Positions 5,994-9,875 of a stretch of DNA of 9,875 nucleotides are shown here, in pieces. How positions within the stretch are numbered: position 1 is the stretch's first letter; the number at the start of each line of letters is the position of its first letter. This DNA is from Verrucomicrobiales bacterium (lineage in GTDB: Bacteria > Verrucomicrobiota > Verrucomicrobiia > Limisphaerales > UBA9464): positions 1 to 9,875 of the forward strand of contig DLVS01000043.1 in assembly GCA_003445095.1 (NCBI GenBank), in the 5' to 3' direction. A program made the translations under genes and the position numbers. The notes beneath the pieces are model-generated. The model searched no databases and had not been told where the DNA came from. It saw nothing but the letters and a program-made list of their open reading frames with translations.

Positions 5994-6901
5994 GCCGCCG
6001 CATTGCTCGCGGCGACCTTTCGCAAGGCGCGCAGCGTTTCAATCAGCCGACGGGTCAGTGGATTAATTCGGGCGGCTTGAAAAGAAAAGCCGATCACCAA
6101 TCGATCGGGTTCAGGAGTAAGCGGGCGCAACTTTAAGCGATCGCTCGCCAAGCATCGCAACACACTCGGAACGATCGCCACGCCACGACCTGCTTCCACC
6201 GCGGCGATGAGACTCGAGACGCTATCACACTCCGCGCTGATCGGGGGCATTTCACCCACCGGAGCGAAGATCAACTTCAACATCGCGTGATATTCCCCGT
6301 AGTCCGACCTGGAGTAGGTCACTAACTTCTCCAAGAGCAGGCGTTTCAGTCCGACCGATTGCTGGCGAGCTAAGGGGTGCGTCGGCGCCAGGGCCACATT
6401 CATCGGATACGTTTGCAGCGCTTCGAACGCCAAGTCCCTCAACGCTTCGACGCACGGTTCCACCAGCATCGCCACCTGGAGGGTCCCTTCCCGCAAGCCT
6501 ACTAGCATCTCGTCAGTCGAGGCATCGTGGAGGACGATGCGGACGCCCGGGGCCACATTCTGGAACGCATGCAAGGCACGCGGCAACAACTCGGCCGTTG
6601 GTGAGGGAGCATAACCGAGATGGAGTTCGCCGCTTTCTCCCTTTGCGATTGCCCGGGCCGATTGCAATGCCGCGTCAGCGCGTGCCAAAACCGCTTGCGC
6701 CTCCGTTGCAAAGTGTCGGCCCAAGTCGGTCAATCGAACTCCACGCGCCGTCCGTTCGAGCAAGGGAGCGCCCAGTTCCGCTTCGAGGTCGCGAATCTGT
6801 CGACTCAACGCTGGTTGGGCGACGCGAAATTTCTTGGCCGCCTGGCTGACATTGCCGGTCGCCGCCACCGCGACGAAGTAACGCAAGTGCCGCAGTTCCA
6901 C
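5990..6901 (-). CDS. LysR-type transcriptional regulator
   Basis: 303-residue regulator. The N-terminal winged helix (about 1-60, ELRHLRYFVAVAATGNVSQA, then KKFRVAQPALSRQIRDLEAE) is canonical. A linker helix follows (about 61-88), then a periplasmic-binding-protein-like effector domain (about 92-300) opening GELHLGYAPSPTAELLPRAL. The opening ELRHLRYFVAVA resembles the CatR/BenM branch, whose members often sense aromatic or organic acids, but the effector cannot be predicted. I chose the GTG at 6899-6901 because family proteins begin M-E-L-R-H-L-R-Y-F. An in-frame GTG at 6958 with a weak upstream GGTGAG would add 19 residues and cannot be excluded. The gene converges on xylB with overlapping stop codons, and its target is not evident. 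No divergent metabolic gene, the usual LysR target, lies upstream; a tRNA gene does. Confidence 0.93.
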   Translation of the reverse strand: MELRHLRYFVAVAATGNVSQAAKKFRVAQPALSRQIRDLEAELGAPLLERTARGVRLTDLGRHFATEAQAVLARADAALQSARAIAKGESGELHLGYAPSPTAELLPRALHAFQNVAPGVRIVLHDASTDEMLVGLREGTLQVAMLVEPCVEALRDLAFEALQTYPMNVALAPTHPLARQQSVGLKRLLLEKLVTYSRSDYGEYHAMLKLIFAPVGEMPPISAECDSVSSLIAAVEAGRGVAIVPSVLRCLASDRLKLRPLTPEPDRLVIGFSFQAARINPLTRRLIETLRALRKVAASNAAA

Positions 6902-7049
6902 GCGCCATTCGTAACCGGCAGAGTTCGTGATGGCAGCAGCAATCTCGCTCCCGGTCACCGTCTGCTCACCAGGTCCCGAAGTTGGTGGCGGCTCCGGCAG
7001 AGCTATTCGGAAGCTGCGAAGGCATGCGCTAAGCGATCATCGACGGGCC

Positions 7050-7072
7050 GCTCTCTTGAACGCGGCGAGAGC
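7050..7072. other. Small hairpin in the LysR-tRNA intergenic region
   Basis: A 6-bp perfect stem GCTCTC / GAGAGC encloses an 11-base loop. It lies in the 243-bp gap between the LysR start and the tRNA gene, where I see no other gene or clear promoter. Its role is unknown and it may be chance. Confidence 0.2.
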
Positions 7073-7144
7073 CGGGAGTTCGGCCTCGGTTGGAATTCCT
7101 ATTGCCTCTCCGCCGGGCCACGGCACATTGCGCGGCGCTTCGCA

Positions 7145-7235
7145 GGAGAGATGGCTGAGCGGTTTAAGGCGCACGCCTGGAAAGCGTGAGTGGGCTTATA
7201 CCCCACCGGGGGTTCGAATCCCCCTCTCTCCGCCA
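7145..7235 (+). tRNA. tRNA-Ser, anticodon GGA
   Basis: A full class II tRNA can be folded by eye. The acceptor is GGAGAGA / TCTCTCC (7145-7151 with 7225-7231), with discriminator G7232 and encoded CCA (7233-7235). The anticodon stem is CACGC / GCGTG (7172-7176, 7184-7188) and the loop CTGGAAA gives anticodon GGA (7179-7181), reading UCC and UCU serine codons. The long variable arm characteristic of serine tRNAs has stem GTGGG / CCCAC (7190-7194, 7202-7206). The T arm is GGGGG-TTCGAAT-CCCCC (7208-7224). The D arm begins with GGCTGAGCGGTTTAAGGC. Confidence 0.97.
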
Positions 7236-7255
7236 GGCAAGCCCCGCCTCGGTCT

Positions 7256-7269
7256 CGTGAACGGTCACG
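7256..7269 (+). terminator. Possible processing or terminator hairpin after the tRNA
   Basis: CGTGA-ACGG-TCACG is a perfect 5-bp stem with a tetraloop, 20 bases past the tRNA CCA end. No T run follows (ACTTGTCATAT), so it is not a typical intrinsic terminator. It could be a Rho-dependent end or chance. Confidence 0.22.
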
Positions 7270-7347
7270 ACTTGTCATATCGGTTCGAGGCATCCGTGCT
7301 CCGGCGAAGGGCCGCTGCGGCGTCGGCGGTTGATTTCCGCCAGGAGC

Positions 7348-7734
7348 TCACTGTCCCGGAGGCGGCTGCCAAAGTTCGACCTTGTTTCCTTCGGGGTCCA
7401 TGACCCAGCCGAACTTTCCGTACTCGGAGTCGTCCCTTTTCTCCAGGACATCGCAGCCTTCGTCACGAAGCAACTGAAGCACCGCGTCCAGATCTTCGAC
7501 GCGATAGTTGATCATGAAGGTCGACTTGCTCGGTGCGAAATACTCTCCATCGGCGGCACCGATGGACCACACCGTCGTTCCCTTGGTCGGATTCCCGGCG
7601 GCATCGGTCCAGGTGAACGCCGTGCCGCCCCATTCCTGAACGTCGATGCCCAGGTGCTGCTTGTACCAAGCTCGCAGTTTGTCAGGGTCGTTCGCGTTGA
7701 AAAAGATTCCTCCGATACCTGTGACTCTCTTCAT
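7348..7734 (-). CDS. VOC-superfamily (glyoxalase/bleomycin-resistance fold) protein
   Basis: 128-residue cytoplasmic protein with the two beta-alpha-beta-beta-beta modules of the vicinal oxygen chelate fold. The first opens RVTGIGGIFFNANDPDKLRA followed by WYKQHLGI (3-30). The second runs from STFMINYRVEDLDAVLQLL to FGWVMDPEGNKVELWQPP (71-125). Glu120 in NKVELWQ is the usual last metal ligand, but the first strand (GIGGIFF) lacks the histidine of glyoxalase I, so lactoylglutathione lyase activity is not supported. Such small VOC proteins are common and mostly uncharacterised; resistance, dioxygenase and isomerase roles all occur in the family. The start is supported by GGGAG six bases upstream. 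It is the last of three minus-strand genes, but a 161-bp gap separates it from the DUF2200 gene, so it may have its own promoter. Confidence 0.9.
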   Translation of the reverse strand: MKRVTGIGGIFFNANDPDKLRAWYKQHLGIDVQEWGGTAFTWTDAAGNPTKGTTVWSIGAADGEYFAPSKSTFMINYRVEDLDAVLQLLRDEGCDVLEKRDDSEYGKFGWVMDPEGNKVELWQPPPGQ

Positions 7735-7895
7735 TTGATTCTCCCAAATTCAGCAAGATTGGAGCATACTGCGTTAGCGACGTTCAAGCTCAGGGACCAC
7801 GGCCCGCCGTCGAAAGATTACGGCGAGGGAACCCAGCAACGCCGGAAGGCTGCCAGGGTCGCGGCCAAATTGTCCGGCCTGTCCCGCCATGACTT
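7735..7895. other. Unexplained intergenic block upstream of the VOC gene
   Basis: These 161 bp contain the VOC ribosome binding site (GGGAG on the minus strand, complement of 7741-7745). They also hold a hairpin CGCCGT / ACGGCG with a 9-base loop (7805-7825) and a GGCC-rich segment near 7853-7871. Frames are open through it on both strands, but none gives a protein I recognise. Together with the DUF2200 tail at 7896-8000 it looks like sequence of separate origin from the flanking genes. This is an impression from base pattern, not a demonstrated insertion. Confidence 0.4.
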
Positions 7896-8363
7896 CTAAG
7901 CGAAGGTGGAATCGTCCAACTGCCAGCGCGCTGCGGCGGTTTTGAGGTTGAGCCCGTGGTGCATTTGACACTCATGCGAGGACTGGCGAGTAGGCTCAGA
8001 TCGCAGGATCTTGTCTAAGGGCCTGCCCTTCGCCAACTCATCGACCAGTTTGTCGAGATACCGAATCTCGCGCATCGTCGGCTCTTGAATCTCTTCGATT
8101 CGAACGCCGCAGATTACTCCCTTGATCAAGCTTCTCGAAGGATTCGGCTTCGGCGCTTCTTGGAAGAAAGTCTCAAAATCTTTCTGCTTCTTTAGCTGGC
8201 CCTCCAACTGGCGCTGATTGTAGCCCGTCAGCCAGCGGATGATCGCATCCACCTCTGACTTTGTGCGGCCCTTCTTTTCGGCCTTAGCGATGTAGTATGG
8301 ATAGACCTTCGCGACACTTGTCGTGAAAATCCGATGCTTGGGGCGGTTGGGCGACGCGGTCAT
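7896..8363 (-). CDS. DUF2200 family protein with extra C-terminal tail
   Basis: 155 residues. Residues 9-121 match the DUF2200 (COG3644) pattern very well: [80 protein letters not shown] and [20 protein letters not shown]. The family is small, cytoplasmic and without known function. Members I recall end at or just after the KIL-R motif, about 115-120 residues. Here 34 further residues follow (about 122-155), including [19 protein letters not shown] and WQLDDSTFA, with a His/Cys-containing part. The tail may be readthrough into former intergenic DNA after loss of a stop. No upstream in-frame start competes with the ATG at 8363, and its Shine-Dalgarno sequence is weak. The sthA gene lies 90 bp upstream on the same strand. 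Confidence 0.88.
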   Translation of the reverse strand: MTASPNRPKHRIFTTSVAKVYPYYIAKAEKKGRTKSEVDAIIRWLTGYNQRQLEGQLKKQKDFETFFQEAPKPNPSRSLIKGVICGVRIEEIQEPTMREIRYLDKLVDELAKGRPLDKILRSEPTRQSSHECQMHHGLNLKTAAARWQLDDSTFA

Positions 8364-8392
8364 ACTTGGTTATTTGCTCACGAACCCACCGG

Positions 8393-8417
8393 AAGAAAAC
8401 TGGAAAACTTTGCCAGT
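8393..8417 (-). terminator. Possible weak terminator after the transhydrogenase gene
   Basis: On the minus strand, ACTGG / CCAGT (8417-8413 and 8403-8399) pair around a 9-base loop and are followed by TTTCTT. It lies about 35 bases past the sthA stop and before the DUF2200 start. The 5-bp stem is short, so termination would be partial at best. Confidence 0.3.
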
Positions 8418-8453
8418 CCAGCACGACGGAAAGGGAAATCAATCTGATCGCAC

Positions 8454-9875
8454 TCACGTCTGTGCCGATTGCTCGTGGACGGGCCGCAGCTCGCGGCCGC
8501 TGCGGCGCAGTAAGGCATCGTAGGTCGCGTATTTGTATAGGTCGCCCAGGGTCGGATAATTGAAACACGCCCGATTGAACAATTCCGCAGTCGCCTCCGC
8601 CAACACGGCGACTAACCCGACATGAATCACTTCGGTGGCGTGTTCTCCCATCACATGCGCGCCCAGTAAACGCAGATCGTCCCGATGGAATAGTAGCTTC
8701 AGCAAACCTGTGTGGTCGCCAATGATGTCGCCGCGCGGAATGTCCGAGTAGCGCGCCCGGCCGACGACATAAGGGACGCCTTTCTCCCGCAGCGCATTCT
8801 CAGTCTCGCCGACCATGCTCGCTTCCGGAATGGTATAAATCCCCGTTGGAAGGACCGGGGAAATATCCTTCTTCAGACTAACCCCGAAAGCGTGACAAAC
8901 CGCGACGCGCGCCTGCTCGATGCCGGTGGCCGCCAAGGCGGGCGGCCCAATCACGTCACCGGCCGCGTAAATGTGGGGCACTTCCGTCGTCTGGAAGTGG
9001 GCGCCGACTTGAATCAAACCACGCTTCCCGGGCGTGAGGCCGGCCGCGGCGAGGTTGAGGACTTCGGTGTTGCTACTACGCCCGGCGCAAACCAACACGC
9101 CGTCACACGACAACTTGGCTCCGGAGGTCAAGGTAAGTACCGCGTCGCCTGGTCCCGAGGCGTCGCAATGAATCACCTTCTCCTTCCAAAGGAATTTCAC
9201 ACCGTTCGCTGTCATCGCTGCCGTCAGCGCCGCGGAAATCTCGTGATCCAAAAACGGCAAGAGAACGTCGCGGCCGTCGATCAAATACACCTCCGCTCCC
9301 AGCGCGGCGAACGTCCCGGCGTACTCGCTGCCGACGACGCCCGCGCCAATGACGGCTAATTTCTTCGGCAATGCGGTCAGTTGGAGGATTTCGTTCGAAT
9401 CATGGATCCGCGGATCACCAAAGGGAAATTCCGCGGGACGCAACGGAGACGAGCCGGTCGCCACCAAGATGTGATCCCCGCGAACGCGAGTAACGGCTCC
9501 CGCTCGATTGGTGATCTGAACGGTGTGCGGGTCCAAGAAGCTCGCGGTTCCGGAAATTCGGACGACCCCGTTCCGGCCCAATCGTTCCTCGATCCGATGT
9601 CGCTCGGTCGAAGTGACCTGTTTCTCGTGGCGCATGAAGTCGGTAACCGTCGCTTCACGACGCAGCGAGAGGTCCACTCCGAACAAGCGCCGCGAGCGCC
9701 AGCCCGACAGCATCAGCGACGTTTCACGCAGCGTTTTGCTCGGGATCGTTCCGGTATTGATGCCCGCCCCACCGATCAGAGGCTCCTGTTCGACCAGGGC
9801 AACTTTGCGGCCGATCAGCCCCGCTGCCGCGGCGCCACTCACTCCCGCAGGTCCGCCTCCAATGACCACCAAATC
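8454..9875 (-). CDS. sthA: Soluble pyridine nucleotide transhydrogenase (Si-specific), nearly complete
   Basis: 473 residues are present; the right edge removes only the first few. This FAD flavoprotein of the lipoamide dehydrogenase fold would move hydride between NADPH and NAD+ in the cytoplasm, balancing the two pools. The FAD Rossmann motif is VVIGGGPAG (3-11). The redox-motif region reads GGAGINTGTIPSKTLRE (35-51): both cysteines of a disulfide reductase are replaced (Gly38, Thr43), which excludes lipoamide dehydrogenase or glutathione reductase activity. The nucleotide Rossmann motif is VIGAGVVGSEYAGTFAALGA (175-194), followed by LIDGRDVLLPFLDHE, close to the SthA pattern RDRLLAFLD. IYAAGDVIG (302-310) is the second FAD motif. 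The dimerisation domain ends FNYPTLGDLYKYA, the SthA form, in place of the catalytic His-Glu of disulfide reductases. The remaining ambiguity is between true SthA and an uncharacterised close relative. Confidence 0.9.
   Translation of the reverse strand, partial: DLVVIGGGPAGVSGAAAAGLIGRKVALVEQEPLIGGAGINTGTIPSKTLRETSLMLSGWRSRRLFGVDLSLRREATVTDFMRHEKQVTSTERHRIEERLGRNGVVRISGTASFLDPHTVQITNRAGAVTRVRGDHILVATGSSPLRPAEFPFGDPRIHDSNEILQLTALPKKLAVIGAGVVGSEYAGTFAALGAEVYLIDGRDVLLPFLDHEISAALTAAMTANGVKFLWKEKVIHCDASGPGDAVLTLTSGAKLSCDGVLVCAGRSSNTEVLNLAAAGLTPGKRGLIQVGAHFQTTEVPHIYAAGDVIGPPALAATGIEQARVAVCHAFGVSLKKDISPVLPTGIYTIPEASMVGETENALREKGVPYVVGRARYSDIPRGDIIGDHTGLLKLLFHRDDLRLLGAHVMGEHATEVIHVGLVAVLAEATAELFNRACFNYPTLGDLYKYATYDALLRRSGRELRPVHEQSAQT

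Noticed and set aside
6620..7189. 189-codon plus-strand frame across the LysR start and tRNA
   Set aside because: Antisense to the LysR gene and running into the tRNA; composition is low-quality and no domain is visible.
7106..7235. CTCTCCGCC upstream of the tRNA repeating its 3' end, as a possible attachment site pair
   Set aside because: Only nine bases match, the copy is on the 5' side of the tRNA, and there is no integrase or foreign gene between.
7099..7293. Minus-strand frame across the tRNA, and plus-strand frames ending in MAERFKAHAWKA
   Set aside because: These are translations of the serine tRNA and its complement, a well-known source of false protein predictions.
7330..7899. 189-codon plus-strand frame across the VOC gene
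   Set aside because: It is the complement of a clear VOC gene and the orphan block; no domain or ribosome binding site supports it.
7773..7920. Integron attC-like words (GTTAGCG at 7773, GTCCAAC at 7914)
   Set aside because: GTCCAAC fits RYYYAAC, but the partner violates GTTRRRY, the order is reversed for an attC site, and no integrase is present.
7774..7975. Small minus-strand frames overlapping the DUF2200 tail
   Set aside because: No recognisable product or good ribosome binding site; open frames are expected by chance in GC-rich DNA. Kept only as part of the orphan-block observation.
8712..9359. 215-codon open frame on the plus strand
   Set aside because: It lies wholly inside sthA on the opposite strand, whose protein has full family motifs; the plus-strand product has no recognisable domain.
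1..9875. CRISPR arrays, insertion sequences, phage genes, toxin-antitoxin pairs
   Set aside because: Looked for on both strands; no regularly spaced repeats, transposase or integrase motifs, or small paired toxin-like genes were found.

Overview
The window is about 9.9 kb of gene-dense, moderately GC-rich bacterial chromosome. It holds nine complete protein genes, two protein genes cut by the window edges, and one tRNA. The gene content (an internalin-type leucine-rich-repeat protein, a coiled-coil membrane protein, an exported glutathione peroxidase, an RND pump controlled by an ArsR protein, DUF2200) and an extragenic repeat of the GTGTCCATTCGTGG type suggest the Planctomycetes-Verrucomicrobia-Chlamydiae group, probably a Pedosphaera-like Verrucomicrobiota. 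That assignment is inference from sequence style, not a database match. Nothing in the window indicates a plasmid, phage or insertion sequence.

Left part (1-1917): an efflux module. A minus-strand operon encodes a lipoprotein periplasmic adaptor and the start of an RND pump; the two genes overlap by four bases (ATGA). Divergent from it lies an ArsR-family repressor gene. The 126-bp space between them carries an imperfect palindrome that overlaps a possible promoter. A simple reading is that the repressor controls both directions and that its ligand is exported by the pump. A hairpin followed by TTTT after the repressor gene is a likely terminator.

Centre-left (2025-3554): two plus-strand genes of unknown role. 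One product is a single-pass membrane coiled-coil protein; the other is a secreted protein with eight leucine-rich repeats, seven of regular length. A 337-bp non-coding stretch (3555-3891) follows, with two oppositely oriented copies of a short repeat, one of which carries an extra tandem unit.

Centre (3892-6901): an exported thiol/glutathione peroxidase gene is followed after 14 bp by a xylulokinase gene (xylB). The xylB stop codon overlaps the stop codon of a convergent LysR-type regulator gene, so no terminator can lie between them.

Right part (7145-9875): a tRNA-Ser(GGA) gene with encoded CCA, then three minus-strand genes: a small VOC-fold protein, a DUF2200 protein with an unusual C-terminal tail, and a soluble pyridine nucleotide transhydrogenase (SthA type) that runs off the right edge. 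The roughly 260 bp covering the DUF2200 tail and the gap before the VOC gene are the least explained DNA here.

I see no clearly new multi-gene system. The points most worth checking are the inverted/tandem extragenic repeat, the DUF2200 tail with its adjoining orphan block, and the unknown ligand of the ArsR-controlled pump.
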